Translations under genes and position numbers: made by a program
NCBI GenBank assembly: GCA_024653205.1
Contig: JANLFO010000008.1
Coordinates: 45,313 to 109,312 of the forward strand
Length of the DNA stretch: 64,000 nt
Reading direction: 5' to 3'
Source: Clostridia bacterium
GTDB taxonomy: Bacteria > Bacillota > DSM-521 > Neomoorellales > SLTJ01
Shown here: piece by piece, positions 45,544 to 54,816 of the stretch
How the letters are laid out: each line of letters opens with the position of its first letter
How positions within the stretch are numbered: position 1 is the stretch's first letter
Notes under the pieces: model-generated
The model's input: only the letters and a program-made list of their open reading frames with translations
Database searches by the model: none
Told to the model about the DNA's origin: nothing

Positions 45544-45584
45544 AGCCCCGCAGGTGGAGTAAACCAACCTGGGGGAGGAAAAAC

Positions 45585-45995
45585 ATGGGCCAGAATAACG
45601 CGGTGGGGGTTGCTCACAACGTGGAGACGGATTTGGGCTCCATACGTATTGCCGACGAAGTGGTAGCGGTGGTGGCCGGCCTGGCGGCGACCGAGGTCCC
45701 GGGAGTTGCCGGCATGAGCGGGGGTATCGCCGGCGGAATCGCCGAGATGCTGGGCCGGAAGAACCTGGCCAAGGGCGTTAAGGTGGAGGTAGGAGAGAAA
45801 GAGGCGGCCATCGACCTTTTTGCGGTGGTGCACTACGGGGTACGCATCCCCGATGTGGCCCTGGAGATCCAGCAGAAGGTCAAGGAAGCGGTAGAGCGGA
45901 TGACCGGGCTCAAGGTCATCGAGGTAAACGTGCACGTTCAGGGGGTGGCCTTTGCGCCCGAGGAAGAAGAGGAAGAAACCCGCCGCGTGCGCTAG
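45585..45995 (+). CDS. Asp23/Gls24 family envelope stress protein
   Basis: A 136-residue Asp23-family protein that forms a membrane-proximal layer with AmaP in Gram-positive bacteria. Family segments are GSIRIADEVVAVVAGLAATEV, given here only as IADEVVAVVAGLA, then VPGVAGMSGG and the C-terminal MTGLKVIEVNVHVQGV. It ends in an acidic tail (EEEEEETRRVR). It is followed by amaP and a DUF2273 gene, the usual trio ahead of nusB in Clostridia. Confidence 0.92.
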   Translation: MGQNNAVGVAHNVETDLGSIRIADEVVAVVAGLAATEVPGVAGMSGGIAGGIAEMLGRKNLAKGVKVEVGEKEAAIDLFAVVHYGVRIPDVALEIQQKVKEAVERMTGLKVIEVNVHVQGVAFAPEEEEEETRRVR

Positions 45996-46027
45996 GCGCC
46001 GGGTATTTGTGAAGAAGGAGCGGGGTC

Positions 46028-46561
46028 ATGGGACTCTTTGAGCGGGCAATCGCGGTGCTTTATACGCTGGTCCTGGCGCTGGCGGCGGTCATCCTGGCGG
46101 CCACGGCTGCAGGCTGGCAGGATCCGGTGCTCTACTGGAACCGGCTGATGGCTTCCGGCCAGGAACGCTGGATAGTCGGGGTGCTGGCGCTGGCCGTAGC
46201 CCTGGTCGGGCTGCGTGCCCTAATAGGAATGCTCGGTACCCGGGAACCGGAGCAGACGCTGGTGCAGAGTACCCCCGCCGGGGAGGTATACATCAGCCTT
46301 TCCGCCTTAGAGCACATGGTAGCCCGGACCGGCCGGCAGGTGCGGGGGATAAGGGAGGTCCGGCCCCGGGTCAGGGTCACACCGACTGGGGTGGCCGTCC
46401 GTGTAGAGGCCATGGTCAACCCGGACGTTTCAGTTCCTCAGGTCACGGCCGAGTTGCAGGAGAAGGTGCGGCGGCAGATAGAAGAGTTGGTCGGGGTGCA
46501 GGTGCTGGAAGTTAAGGTGCTGGTGGAAAGCGTGCTGCGTGAGCGCACGCGCGTTCGCTAG
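46028..46561 (+). CDS. amaP: Alkaline shock response membrane anchor protein AmaP
   Basis: A 177-residue protein with two N-terminal membrane helices (VLYTLVLALAAVILAATAAG and WIVGVLALAVALVGLRALIG) and a C-terminal Asp23-like alkaline-shock domain. AmaP recruits Asp23 to the membrane in Staphylococcus. ATG follows GAAGGAGCGGGG. It lies between the Asp23 and DUF2273 genes. Confidence 0.88.
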   Translation: MGLFERAIAVLYTLVLALAAVILAATAAGWQDPVLYWNRLMASGQERWIVGVLALAVALVGLRALIGMLGTREPEQTLVQSTPAGEVYISLSALEHMVARTGRQVRGIREVRPRVRVTPTGVAVRVEAMVNPDVSVPQVTAELQEKVRRQIEELVGVQVLEVKVLVESVLRERTRVR

Positions 46562-46584
46562 CCGAAAGGACCGGGTGATAGGGC

Positions 46585-46791
46585 GTGGACTGGGATTACT
46601 GGCGCCGCCACCCCGGCCGAGTGAGCGGGCTGGCGGCCGGAATGCTCTTCGGCATTCTTACCGTGGCGTTGGGATTCTGGGAAGCGGTTTTCGTGTTCTT
46701 CTGCGCCGGCGTAGGGTACCTTCTGGCCTGGCACCTTGAACCTTACGGCGGTCTGTACGGCTTTCTTACCCATATCTTGCGGCGGCGCTAG
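46585..46791 (+). CDS. DUF2273 family small membrane protein
   Basis: A 68-residue protein with two closely spaced hydrophobic segments (GLAAGMLFGILTVALGFWEA and VFVFFCAGVGYLLAW), typical of DUF2273, which regularly accompanies AmaP and Asp23. Role unknown; presumably part of the same membrane assembly. GTG at 46585 follows GAAAGGACCGGG. Confidence 0.85.
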   Translation: MDWDYWRRHPGRVSGLAAGMLFGILTVALGFWEAVFVFFCAGVGYLLAWHLEPYGGLYGFLTHILRRR

Positions 46792-46810
46792 AGGAGGAGA
46801 CCTGGCCCTC

Positions 46811-47221
46811 TTGAGCAGACGACTGGCCCGGCAGAAAGCTTTTCAGGTTCTTTTCCAGATTGACGTGGGACGAACCGAACCCGAGCTGGCCTGGCAGCAG
46901 GTCCTTCAGGGGAGCAGGCTGGCGGGGGATAATCTCGAATACGCCCGTTCGCTGGTGCAGGGGGCCCTGGATCACCTGGAAGAGATAGACGGGCTGATCA
47001 GTCGGCACTCTTTCGACTGGCGGCTGGAACGCATGGGCAACGTGGATCGGAACGTGCTCCGCCTGGGAGTGTACGAGTTACTGTACTGTCCGGATCTGCC
47101 TGCCAGCGTGGTCATCAACGAGGCCATAGAATTGGCCAAGCTCTACCATGACGAGGAGGCGGGGCGCTTCGTAAACGGCATACTCGACGCAATAAACAAG
47201 GCCCACCGGTCCAACGAATAG
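46811..47221 (+). CDS. nusB: Transcription antitermination factor NusB
   Basis: A 136-residue all-helical RNA-binding protein that joins NusE/S10 at boxA during rRNA transcription. The start SRRLARQKAFQVLFQIDVG and the segment DRNVLRLGVYELLY are NusB hallmarks. TTG at 46811 follows GAGGAGGAGA; the upstream in-frame extension overlaps the DUF2273 gene and is not family-like. The 111 bases between nusB and folD hold no gene but start with a CTGCAG...CTGCAG hairpin. Confidence 0.92.
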   Translation: MSRRLARQKAFQVLFQIDVGRTEPELAWQQVLQGSRLAGDNLEYARSLVQGALDHLEEIDGLISRHSFDWRLERMGNVDRNVLRLGVYELLYCPDLPASVVINEAIELAKLYHDEEAGRFVNGILDAINKAHRSNE

Positions 47222-47332
47222 ACTGCAGGCAAAGTTGGGGTCTGCAGGGTTCGGCAGCGGCCCGGCAGGAGTCGCGGGAAGGCATTACGAATGTTTATCA
47301 AAAGTTCTTAGTGAGGAGGGCGGGGCTGGTTT

Positions 47333-48193
47333 ATGGCCGCACAACTCATCGACGGCAAGAAGATCGCGGCGGAGATAAGGGCGGAAATCCGGGCGGAGGT
47401 GGAGGAACTCCGCCGCCGGGGGCTGGAGCCCGGGCTCGCAGTAGTGCTGGTGGGAGACAATCCCGCCTCCCAGATCTACGTCAACAACAAGCACAAAGCC
47501 TGCGGAGAGCTGGGCATCTACTCCGAGGTTCACCACCTGCCTGCCGAAACCGCCCAAGGGGAACTGGTGGGCCTTATCGAACGGCTTAATTCCGACCCCA
47601 AGATACACGGCATTTTGGTGCAGCTGCCGCTTCCGGAGCACATCAACGAGAAGGCGGTGATCGATGCCATCAGCCCCGCCAAGGACGTGGACGGCTTTGG
47701 TCCGGCCAACGTGGGCAACCTGGTAATCGGTGAGGACTGCTTCTATCCCTGCACGCCTCACGGGATACTGGTCATGCTGGACAAGATCGGCGTGGACCCC
47801 AAAGGCAAGCGGGCGGTAGTGGTGGGCCGCAGCAACATCGTGGGCAAACCCGTAGCCATGATGCTTCTGCACCGCCACGCTACCGTGACCATATGCCACA
47901 GCCGGACTCCGGACCTGGCCGCCGAGTGCCGGCAGGCAGACATTCTGGTGGTGGCGGTAGGCCGGCCGCGCATGATCAGCGGTGACATGGTGAAGGAAGG
48001 CGCGGTGGTGATCGACGTGGGGGTTAACCGCCTGGAAAACGGAAAGGTCGTGGGAGACGTGGACTTTGCCGGCGCCTCCGAGAAGGCAGGCTGGATTACC
48101 CCGGTTCCGGGAGGCGTGGGCCCCATGACCATCACCATGCTGATGAAGAATACGGTGGAGGCGGCCAAACGCCAGTGGAGCCGCGGGTCCTGA
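47333..48193 (+). CDS. folD: Methylenetetrahydrofolate dehydrogenase / methenyltetrahydrofolate cyclohydrolase
   Basis: Bifunctional C1-folate enzyme, also part of the Wood-Ljungdahl methyl branch in acetogens. Signatures are [18 protein letters not shown] (catalytic lysine), [30 protein letters not shown] for NADP binding, and [15 protein letters not shown]. At 286 residues it has the standard length. ATG at 47333 follows GAGGAGG. The 3' end overlaps xseA by 19 bases. Confidence 0.95.
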   Translation: MAAQLIDGKKIAAEIRAEIRAEVEELRRRGLEPGLAVVLVGDNPASQIYVNNKHKACGELGIYSEVHHLPAETAQGELVGLIERLNSDPKIHGILVQLPLPEHINEKAVIDAISPAKDVDGFGPANVGNLVIGEDCFYPCTPHGILVMLDKIGVDPKGKRAVVVGRSNIVGKPVAMMLLHRHATVTICHSRTPDLAAECRQADILVVAVGRPRMISGDMVKEGAVVIDVGVNRLENGKVVGDVDFAGASEKAGWITPVPGGVGPMTITMLMKNTVEAAKRQWSRGS

Positions 48194-49389
48194 CCGTTTC
48201 CGAACTCACCGCCTACCTGCGGGAGCTGCTGGCCGGGGATCCGGTGCTGGCCGACGTTTGGGTACGAGGGGAGATAAACAACTTCCGCCACCATTCCTCC
48301 GGTCACATGTACTTCTCCCTCCAGGACGGGGGAGCGGTGCTGCGGTGCGTGATGTTCCGCGCCCAGAACGGGCGCCTTTCTTTTCGCCCGGCCAACGGCC
48401 TGGAGGTGATAGCCCGGGGCTACGTGGCCGTATACCCGCGGGACGGTCAATACCAGCTCTACGTCCGGGAGATGTGGCCGGGGGCGCTGGGCAGTATCTT
48501 CTTATCCCTGCAGCAGCTAAAGGAGAAGCTGGCCAAAGAGGGCCTGTTTGCCGAGGAGCGCAAGCGGCCGCTCCCGCTCCTTCCCCGGCGGGTGGGGGTG
48601 GTTACCTCTCGCGACGGTGCCGCCCTGCGGGATATAATCAGCGTGATCGGGCGCCGCTGCCCGGCGATACAGATCGTAGTGGCCCCGGTACTGGTTCAGG
48701 GAGCGGGGGCGCCCCAGAGTATTGCCCGGGCCATACGGCTTCTGAATGATTACGCAGCCGTCGACGTGCTTATTGTGGGGCGGGGCGGGGGTTCGGGAGA
48801 GGATCTGGCCGCCTTCAACACCGAGGAGGTGGCGCGGGCCATTTACGCTTCCCGCGTGCCGGTAGTGGCGGCGGTTGGCCACGAGATCGACTATACCATT
48901 GCCGACCTGGTGGCCGACCGGCGCGCGCCCACGCCCTCGGCGGCGGCGGAGATGGTGGCCCCCCTGCGTTCCGAACTCCTCCGCCAGCTGGCCAACCTTC
49001 AGGCCCGCATGGAGGCCGCCTGCCGGCGCCGGCTGCAGGCGGGTGCCCAGCGCCTGGAGCTCCTGTCCAGCCGGCCCTGCCTGGCGCGGCCCCACCTGCA
49101 TTTGGACCGCTTCCGCCAGCACCTGGACGAGTGCGCGGCGGGGCTGGAGAGGGGTTTCACCGCCCTCCTGGAGGGCCTGGACCGGGAGGTGGCTGTCCTG
49201 GCGGCGAAGCTCGACAACCTCAGCCCCCTGTCCGTGTTGCGGCGGGGTTACAGCGTTTGCCGGCAGGAGGGGAGAATAGTCCGCCGGGCCGGGGAGGTGG
49301 CTTTGGCCAGCCGGGTAGAAGTGGTCCTTTACCAGGGCCGGCTGGTGTGCCGGGTAGAGGAGAAGGGTGAAGAGGGGGAGCAGGAGTAA
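48175..49389 (+). CDS. xseA: Exodeoxyribonuclease VII large subunit
   Basis: Single-strand exonuclease subunit. An N-terminal OB-fold ([20 protein letters not shown]) is followed by the catalytic domain with [29 protein letters not shown] and [14 protein letters not shown], then a coiled coil and the C-terminal [10 protein letters not shown] segment. At 404 residues the family length is met. GTG at 48175 lies within the end of folD. xseB starts at the base after its stop. Confidence 0.94.
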   Translation: MEPRVLTVSELTAYLRELLAGDPVLADVWVRGEINNFRHHSSGHMYFSLQDGGAVLRCVMFRAQNGRLSFRPANGLEVIARGYVAVYPRDGQYQLYVREMWPGALGSIFLSLQQLKEKLAKEGLFAEERKRPLPLLPRRVGVVTSRDGAALRDIISVIGRRCPAIQIVVAPVLVQGAGAPQSIARAIRLLNDYAAVDVLIVGRGGGSGEDLAAFNTEEVARAIYASRVPVVAAVGHEIDYTIADLVADRRAPTPSAAAEMVAPLRSELLRQLANLQARMEAACRRRLQAGAQRLELLSSRPCLARPHLHLDRFRQHLDECAAGLERGFTALLEGLDREVAVLAAKLDNLSPLSVLRRGYSVCRQEGRIVRRAGEVALASRVEVVLYQGRLVCRVEEKGEEGEQE

Positions 49390-49638
49390 TTGGAGGCATC
49401 ATCCCTGAGCTTTGAGGAGGCCCTCAAGCGTCTGGAGGCCATAGTGCGGCGGCTGGAAGCCGGAGAACTCTCTTTGGAGGAGGCCCTGACCGGCTTCGAG
49501 GAAGGCGTGCAGCTGGTGCGCTTCTGCCGGGAAAGGCTGGCCGCGGCGGAAGAGAGGCTGCAGTGGCTGGTGGAATTGGCCAACGGCACGGCCGAGTGCC
49601 GGCCCGGGGAAGGGGAGGAGCCGGGTCCCGGGCTCTAG
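49390..49638 (+). CDS. xseB: Exodeoxyribonuclease VII small subunit
   Basis: An 82-residue helical protein with the family pattern FEEALKRLEAIVRRLEAGEL and SLEEALTGFEEGVQLVRFC. It binds XseA to form exonuclease VII. TTG at 49390 follows the xseA stop immediately, behind a GAGGGGGAGCAGGAG region. The end lies 23 bases before ispA. Confidence 0.92.
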   Translation: MEASSLSFEEALKRLEAIVRRLEAGELSLEEALTGFEEGVQLVRFCRERLAAAEERLQWLVELANGTAECRPGEGEEPGPGL

Positions 49639-49661
49639 AGGGTCAGAAGGAAGGGAAGACT

Positions 49662-50552
49662 TTGGGTCTGGTCGGCTATCTGGAGGACAAGCGCCGCCTG
49701 GTGGACGCCGCCCTGGATCGGTATCTGCCGGCGGAAACGGTCTACCCGCCGCGCATTCACCAGGCCATGCGCTACAGCGTGTTCGCCGGCGGCAAGCGTC
49801 TCCGGCCCCTGCTGGTGCTCATGGCCGCCGAGGCGGCCGGGGGCGATGAGGAGAAGGCCGTTCCCGCCGCCTGCGCGGTGGAAATGGTGCATACCTATTC
49901 TTTGATCCACGATGATCTGCCGGCCATGGACGATGATGACCTGCGCCGAGGAAGACCTACCTGTCACCGGGCGTTTGACGAGGCCACGGCGATCCTCGCG
50001 GGTGACGCGCTGTTGACGCATGCCTTCTGGCTCCTGGCGTCCGAGCTTCCCCGCCTGGGGGTTCCCGCGGCCACGATCGTAAAGGTAGTGGAGGAACTGG
50101 CGGAAGCGGCGGGCGTGCGGGGCCTTATTGCCGGACAGGTGGTGGACCTGGCGGCCGAGGGCCGCGAGGTGGACGAGCAGGAGTTGCTGTACATCCATCG
50201 CCACAAGACGGCAGCGCTGTTTGTGACCAGCCTGCGTATAGGAGGGCGGCTGGGCGGGGCGGGAGAGCCGGAGCTATCGGCGTTGACCGCCTTCGGAGAG
50301 AGCCTGGGGTTGGCATTTCAAATCATAGATGATATACTGGATGTGACGGGAGAGACCTCTAAGTTGGGTAAACGGCCCGGGTCGGATGTGCGACGGGAAA
50401 AGGCCACTTTTCCCCGACTCTTCGGCCTGGAAGGAGCCCGGCGCCGGGGCGAGGAGGCTACGCGGCAGGCGTTGTCGGCCATAGAGCCGCTGGGGGCGGG
50501 AGGGCGGCGATTGCGCGAACTCGCGCTGTACTTGCTGGCCCGCGACCGGTAG
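49662..50552 (+). CDS. ispA: Farnesyl/geranylgeranyl diphosphate synthase
   Basis: Condenses isopentenyl diphosphate with allylic diphosphates. The first Asp-rich motif is DDLPAMDDDD and the second is DDILD; GGKRLRP and HKTAALF are also typical. At 296 residues it is standard. TTG at 49662 follows AAGGAAGGGAAG; a longer frame upstream is shadow sequence in xseB. Its order xseA-xseB-ispA-[OLE RNA]-oapA-dxs links isoprenoid genes to the large RNA. Confidence 0.93.
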   Translation: MGLVGYLEDKRRLVDAALDRYLPAETVYPPRIHQAMRYSVFAGGKRLRPLLVLMAAEAAGGDEEKAVPAACAVEMVHTYSLIHDDLPAMDDDDLRRGRPTCHRAFDEATAILAGDALLTHAFWLLASELPRLGVPAATIVKVVEELAEAAGVRGLIAGQVVDLAAEGREVDEQELLYIHRHKTAALFVTSLRIGGRLGGAGEPELSALTAFGESLGLAFQIIDDILDVTGETSKLGKRPGSDVRREKATFPRLFGLEGARRRGEEATRQALSAIEPLGAGGRRLRELALYLLARDR

Positions 50553-50747
50553 GCGCAGCGAATTCGCCTGTAGGCGCAGGTACGGTATGAAACGCACGTA
50601 TCCGAACACGCGAGGGCGGGCTTAACCCGGAAGCGGGCCCATCGGCCGGCGGGGAGGTTCGCCTTTCGGCGTTTGTGGGGGTGGCTGAGGCCGTTTCCGG
50701 GCGATCGTGCGAGGTCTTCCTCCCGGGCGGAAACGAGTGTCTTCACC
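50553..50747 (+). other. Gap between ispA and the OLE RNA core
   Basis: No gene is visible. The stretch is GC-rich with several short stems and no clear promoter hexamers. It may be the 5' extension of the OLE transcript or simply the ispA-OLE spacer. Confidence 0.4.
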
Positions 50748-51347
50748 CGGTAGGTGGTGCAGTATTCTAGTCAGAATGGCTTCTTCTGAAGGCGGGCCTA
50801 AAAATCCGCCAAGGGCACAGCGATGAAGCTTCTGGTGCTGGCCGCCGACGCCCAGTTGGGGGCTGGTGCTGGGAGACTAGGGGGCCGGGCAGCCCGCAAA
50901 GGCATGCGGGTGCCGTCCCGACCCCCGCGGAGACCTGAGTGCGTGGTCTGCGGGCTACGGCTCAGGACAGAAACCTGCATGTCGGTGCGACGGGTGCTGG
51001 CTGCAGTGTAGCCTGCCCTGAGTGGCACGGGCGGATGTTGGCGATGACCCGCCGGAGCTGTTGGCCGCAGGTCCGGTTCGGTAGCGGCTGAAACCCGCGC
51101 TGCAAAAGGGGCTAGGGAGAAGCCGGACTGTCGGGGAAAGCTCCTAGACTGTCTACCGCTAGGGTAGGGCCCGGCCGGGATTAAAGTGTGCTCTAAGTGG
51201 CAATCTAGCCCTGCCTCGGGTGACCGGGCAGTGCGGTCCTTAAAGGGAAACCGCCGGGCCGGCGACGACCGGTGGACCGCAGGGAAAGCCTGCTAGACCT
51301 CAAGGCGCAACGTTTACCGGCCGGGCTACCACCTACCGCAGGTTTTT
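50748..51347 (+). ncRNA. ole: OLE RNA (ornate, large, extremophilic)
   Basis: About 600 bases lack a credible reading frame but are full of short GC stems, lying between ispA and a gene for an OapA-like membrane protein, followed by dxs, exactly the known context of OLE RNA. A long-range helix closes the region: 50748-50759 pairs with 51327-51338 over 12 pairs, the last a G-U. A T-run (51343-51347) follows the 3' strand, giving a natural end. In Bacillus OLE RNA binds OapA at the membrane and is needed for cold, alcohol and metal tolerance. Boundaries are estimates from the terminal helix. Confidence 0.82.
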
Positions 51348-51370
51348 GGAGGAATCGGGGTGAGAACCGG

Positions 51371-51949
51371 GTGGCCAAATCGGGTGTTTCGGGCCGCAGG
51401 GCATTGCTGATCGGGGGCGGTGCCTTTTTTTTGGCCGTGTTGGTGGCCGGCGGTTCTCAGACCCTGCTGGAGCGTCTGACCATTCTACCTTTGACCTTTG
51501 TTCTTCTCGTAGCCATTATCCTTACCGGCATCCTTTTTGATATAATTGGCGTGGCGGCAACCGCGGCGCGGGAAACCGGCTTCCACGCCAAGGCCGCCCG
51601 GCGGGTGGCCGGAGCCCGGCAGGCCCTATACCTGGTTCGCAACGCCCATCACGTGGCCAGTTTTTGTAACGACATAGTCGGAGACATATGCGCCACCCTC
51701 AGCGGGGCCATGGGAGCGGCCATCGTGTTTCGCCTGGTGGGCCCGGCGGATACCCTGGCGGGCTGGTGGGCGGGCATCTTGATGACTGCGGTCATATCCG
51801 GGCTGACCATTGGGGGCAAAGCCTGGTCCAAAGGCTTGGCCATCGGCCGTGCGGAGGAGATCACCTTTGAGGTGGGTCGCCTGTTGTACTGGCTCCAGCA
51901 GGCGGTGACCGCTTTTAGAGGGCAGAAAGGAAAGCGAAAATGTACCTAG
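51371..51949 (+). CDS. oapA: OLE-associated membrane protein OapA
   Basis: A 192-residue integral membrane protein with hydrophobic segments [57 protein letters not shown] and [19 protein letters not shown], plus a basic region between the second and third. Size, topology and position right after the OLE RNA and before dxs identify it as OapA, which binds OLE RNA as a dimer. GTG at 51371 is likely; GGAGG lies 18 bases upstream, so the start is not well fixed. It overlaps dxs by ten bases. Confidence 0.85.
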   Translation: MAKSGVSGRRALLIGGGAFFLAVLVAGGSQTLLERLTILPLTFVLLVAIILTGILFDIIGVAATAARETGFHAKAARRVAGARQALYLVRNAHHVASFCNDIVGDICATLSGAMGAAIVFRLVGPADTLAGWWAGILMTAVISGLTIGGKAWSKGLAIGRAEEITFEVGRLLYWLQQAVTAFRGQKGKRKCT

Positions 51950-53901
51950 AGCAGATAGACGGTCCCGAAGATCTAAAGCGGCTTGCTACCGAGCAGTTGG
52001 TGCATCTGGCTCGGGAAATCCGGGAGGAACTGGTGCGGATCGTGGCCGCCAACGGCGGCCACCTGGCTCCCAACCTGGGTGTGGTAGAGCTGACCCTGGC
52101 CCTGCACCGGGTTTTCGATTCCCCCCGGGATAAGATAATCTGGGACGTGGGCCACCAGTGCTACGTGCACAAACTGGTCACCGGCAGGCGCCGGCAGTTT
52201 GCCAGCCTCCGCCGCTACGGAGGGCTGTCAGGCTTCCCTAAACGGGAGGAGAGCCCCCACGATCCCTTCAATACCGGCCACAGTAGCACCTCCATTTCCG
52301 CCGCCCTGGGGCTGGCCCTGGCCCGGGACCTGGCGGGAGAAGATTACGAGGTGGTGGCGGTCATCGGGGATGGAGCCATGACTGCGGGAATGGCTTACGA
52401 GGCTCTGAACCACGCCGGCCACCTGCAAACCCACCTGATTGTGGTGCTTAACGATAACGAGCGCTCGATAGGGCACAGCGTGGGGGCGATGGCCGCCTAC
52501 CTGGGTCGGCTGCGGGCCAGCAGCACCTATGCCCGGAGCAAGAAGCGGTTCGAACAGCTCATGCGCTCCTGGTCGCCGGCCGGCCCGAAGGTGCTGAGGG
52601 CGGCGGAGAGACTCAAGGATAGTCTGAAACACCTCCTGGTACCGGGAATGGTCTTCGAAGAATTGGGCTTCACCTATCTGGGCCCCGTGGACGGCCACGA
52701 CCTCACCGCCCTACAGGAAGTCCTCTCGTGGGCGCGGAAGCTTGAAGGTCCGGTACTGGTACACGTCCTTACCAAGAAAGGCAAGGGGTATCAGCCGGCG
52801 GAGGAAAATCCGGACGTCTTCCACGGGATCGGACCGTTCGACGCGCAAAGCGGGCGGCTGCAGGAGAAGACCCCGTTTCCGTCCTACACCGCCGTATTCG
52901 GGCGGACGCTGGTGCGGCTGGCCGAGCAGGACTCCCGCGTGGTGGCCATCACCGCGGCCATGGCCAGCGGCACCGGACTGGAGGATTTTGCCCGCCGGTT
53001 TCCCCGAAGGTTCTTCGACGTGGGCATCGCCGAGCAGCACGCGGTCACTCTGGCCGCCGGTTTGGCTGCGGCCGGGCTAAAGCCGGTAGTGGCCGTTTAC
53101 TCGACCTTTCTCCAGAGAGCCTACGATCAGGTAGTGCACGATGTCTGCCTGCAGCGGTTGCCGGTGGTGCTGGCCCTGGATCGGGCCGGGCTCGTCGGGG
53201 AGGACGGCGAGACCCACCAGGGGACCTTCGACCTGGCCTATCTGCGGCACGTACCTCACCTCACCGTCATGGTACCCAAGGACGAGGACGAATTGCAGCA
53301 CCTGCTGTGTACTGCCTTGCAGCTCGATGGGCCGGCGGCCCTGCGTTATCCGCGGGGGCGAGGGCGGGGAGTGAATCTGGCTTCGGAACCCTGGCCGCTG
53401 CCGGTGGGCCGGGGAGAGGTGCTGCGGGAGGGCCGGCACCTGGTAGTCCTGGCGGTCGGCCCGCCGGTTTACGAGGCCCTGGCGGCGGCCGAGTTGCTGG
53501 CCAGGAAGGGCATAGAGACCACGGTGATCAACGCCCGCTTTGTCAAACCGCTGGACCGAGAAATGATCGTGAGGCAGGTGAAGCGAGCGGGATACCTGCT
53601 CACGGTGGAGGAGCACGTGCTGGCCGGGGGCTTCGGCAGTGCGGTGCTGGAGCTGTTGGCCGCAGAAGGAGTAAGACCTGCGGCGGTGCGCTGTCTGGGC
53701 ATACCGGATTGTTTCGTGGGGCACGGGGGGCCGGAGCAACTGCGGGCGGAACTGGGCCTGGACGCCCGGGGAATCGCCCGGGCGGCGGAAGCTTTGCTGC
53801 GCTCGGAGTACGCCGCCGCCAAGTGGGTTGGGACACCCCGAGGGAGAACCAGGACTGGCGGGAGGGCAAACCAGCACTGCCCCGAGACAAACTGGGGATA
53901 A
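51940..53901 (+). CDS. dxs: 1-deoxy-D-xylulose-5-phosphate synthase
   Basis: Thiamine-diphosphate enzyme that starts the MEP isoprenoid pathway from pyruvate and glyceraldehyde-3-phosphate. Domain I has [18 protein letters not shown] and [14 protein letters not shown]; the pyrimidine-binding domain has [17 protein letters not shown] and [15 protein letters not shown]. At 653 residues it is somewhat long: the last 26 residues (from about KWVG) are low-complexity and are encoded by a short repeat-like stretch before the stop. ATG at 51940 follows AAAGGAAAG inside the oapA end. Confidence 0.95.
   Translation: MYLEQIDGPEDLKRLATEQLVHLAREIREELVRIVAANGGHLAPNLGVVELTLALHRVFDSPRDKIIWDVGHQCYVHKLVTGRRRQFASLRRYGGLSGFPKREESPHDPFNTGHSSTSISAALGLALARDLAGEDYEVVAVIGDGAMTAGMAYEALNHAGHLQTHLIVVLNDNERSIGHSVGAMAAYLGRLRASSTYARSKKRFEQLMRSWSPAGPKVLRAAERLKDSLKHLLVPGMVFEELGFTYLGPVDGHDLTALQEVLSWARKLEGPVLVHVLTKKGKGYQPAEENPDVFHGIGPFDAQSGRLQEKTPFPSYTAVFGRTLVRLAEQDSRVVAITAAMASGTGLEDFARRFPRRFFDVGIAEQHAVTLAAGLAAAGLKPVVAVYSTFLQRAYDQVVHDVCLQRLPVVLALDRAGLVGEDGETHQGTFDLAYLRHVPHLTVMVPKDEDELQHLLCTALQLDGPAALRYPRGRGRGVNLASEPWPLPVGRGEVLREGRHLVVLAVGPPVYEALAAAELLARKGIETTVINARFVKPLDREMIVRQVKRAGYLLTVEEHVLAGGFGSAVLELLAAEGVRPAAVRCLGIPDCFVGHGGPEQLRAELGLDARGIARAAEALLRSEYAAAKWVGTPRGRTRTGGRANQHCPETNWG
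53880..53900 (+). repeat. Copy of the short dispersed repeat in the dxs 3' end
   Basis: Matches 45475-45495 at 19 of 21 positions (CCCCRAGRCAAACTGGGGATA in ambiguity code, 21 bases; core CAAACTGGGGATA). It provides the final residues and most of the stop region of dxs, suggesting that the element has been captured as a coding extension. Confidence 0.45.
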
Positions 53902-53952
53902 CTCAGTTAGGTCAACCGAGACCTGGTCCGGGAGGTAGAGGCCATCGATCGG

Positions 53953-54816
53953 GTGGAGAAGCAGCGTTTGGACCTGCTGCTGGTGGAGCGGGGCTTGTGT
54001 GCCAGCCGGGAGCAGGCCAGAGCCTGCGTGCTTGCCGGCCGGGTGACCGTAGACGGCCGGCGGTTAGACAAGCCCGGTACCCGGGTTCCGGTCACCGCCC
54101 GGATTGTGCTTTTGGGTACGCCCCATCCCTACGTGGGTCGGGGAGGGCTGAAGCTGGAACGGGCGCTGGCGGTATTCGGCCTCGACCTGACCGGGAAGGT
54201 GGTGCTGGATGTGGGCGCCGCCACCGGCGGGTTCACCGACTGCGCCCTGCAACACGGAGCGGCAAAAGTGTACGCCGTGGACGTAGGGTACGGGCAGTTG
54301 GCCTGGAAGTTGCGGCGGGACCCGCGGGTGGTGGTTCTAGAGCGGGCCAACATTCGTTATCTGGAGCCCGGTCGGCTGGAGGAACCGGCCGACGTGGCCA
54401 CCGTCGACGTTAGCTTCATCTCCCTGTTGAAGGTGCTGCCGGCGGTGAAGAGGCTGCTCAGACCCGGGGGACGGGTTATCGCCCTGGTCAAGCCGCAATT
54501 CGAGGCCGGCCGGGAGAAGGTAGGCAAGCGCGGGGTGGTCCGGAGCCCGGCTACCCACCTGGAGGTCCTGGAGCGGGTGGTGCAGGGAGCCAGGGAGTTG
54601 GGGTTTGGCGTTGAGGGGCTGAGCTACTCGCCCGTCAAGGGGCCGGAAGGGAACATTGAGTTCTGGCTTTACCTGTCCCTCGAGCATCAGGCGGAAAGGC
54701 AGCCCGGACCGGGTGAAATCGAGCGGGTGGTGGCCGAGGCCCACCGGGTCCTGGGCGGGACGAAGGAGCACGGGCATGCGCACCTTGGGACTGGTTCTCA
54801 ATCCCACCCAGAGTAG
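53953..54816 (+). CDS. tlyA: TlyA family rRNA 2'-O-methyltransferase
   Basis: An S4 RNA-binding domain at residues 1-60 (QRLDLLLVERGLCASREQAR) is followed by an FtsJ-like methyltransferase with VVLDVGAATGGFTDCAL as SAM motif. TlyA methylates ribosomal RNA (16S and, in some species, 23S). GTG at 53953 is a best estimate: GGAGGT lies 16 bases upstream. The 3' end overlaps nadK by 41 bases. Confidence 0.9.
   Translation: MEKQRLDLLLVERGLCASREQARACVLAGRVTVDGRRLDKPGTRVPVTARIVLLGTPHPYVGRGGLKLERALAVFGLDLTGKVVLDVGAATGGFTDCALQHGAAKVYAVDVGYGQLAWKLRRDPRVVVLERANIRYLEPGRLEEPADVATVDVSFISLLKVLPAVKRLLRPGGRVIALVKPQFEAGREKVGKRGVVRSPATHLEVLERVVQGARELGFGVEGLSYSPVKGPEGNIEFWLYLSLEHQAERQPGPGEIERVVAEAHRVLGGTKEHGHAHLGTGSQSHPE

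Larger units (their letters stand above)
45223..45584. other. Divergent intergenic region at the right edge of the defence cassette
   Basis: No gene is visible in these 362 bases. The left part holds a minus-strand promoter for the helicase gene and an inverted repeat. The middle (about 45320-45475) is GC-rich with several short inverted repeats and no coding potential I trust. It is followed by a copy of a short repeat at 45475 and a plus-strand promoter for asp23 at 45514. Confidence 0.6.

Noticed and set aside
32416..45584. Attachment-site direct repeats flanking the defence cassette
   Set aside because: The left (32416-32497) and right (45223-45584) edges share no convincing long direct repeat by eye, and there is no integrase or tRNA target.
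50748..51347. RNase P RNA, tmRNA or a group II intron as the identity of the large gene-free region
   Set aside because: The universally conserved RNase P segment (GAGGAAAGTCC type) and any tmRNA tag or tRNA-like ends are missing, and no intron reverse transcriptase or domain V hairpin is present; the ispA/oapA/dxs context fits OLE RNA.
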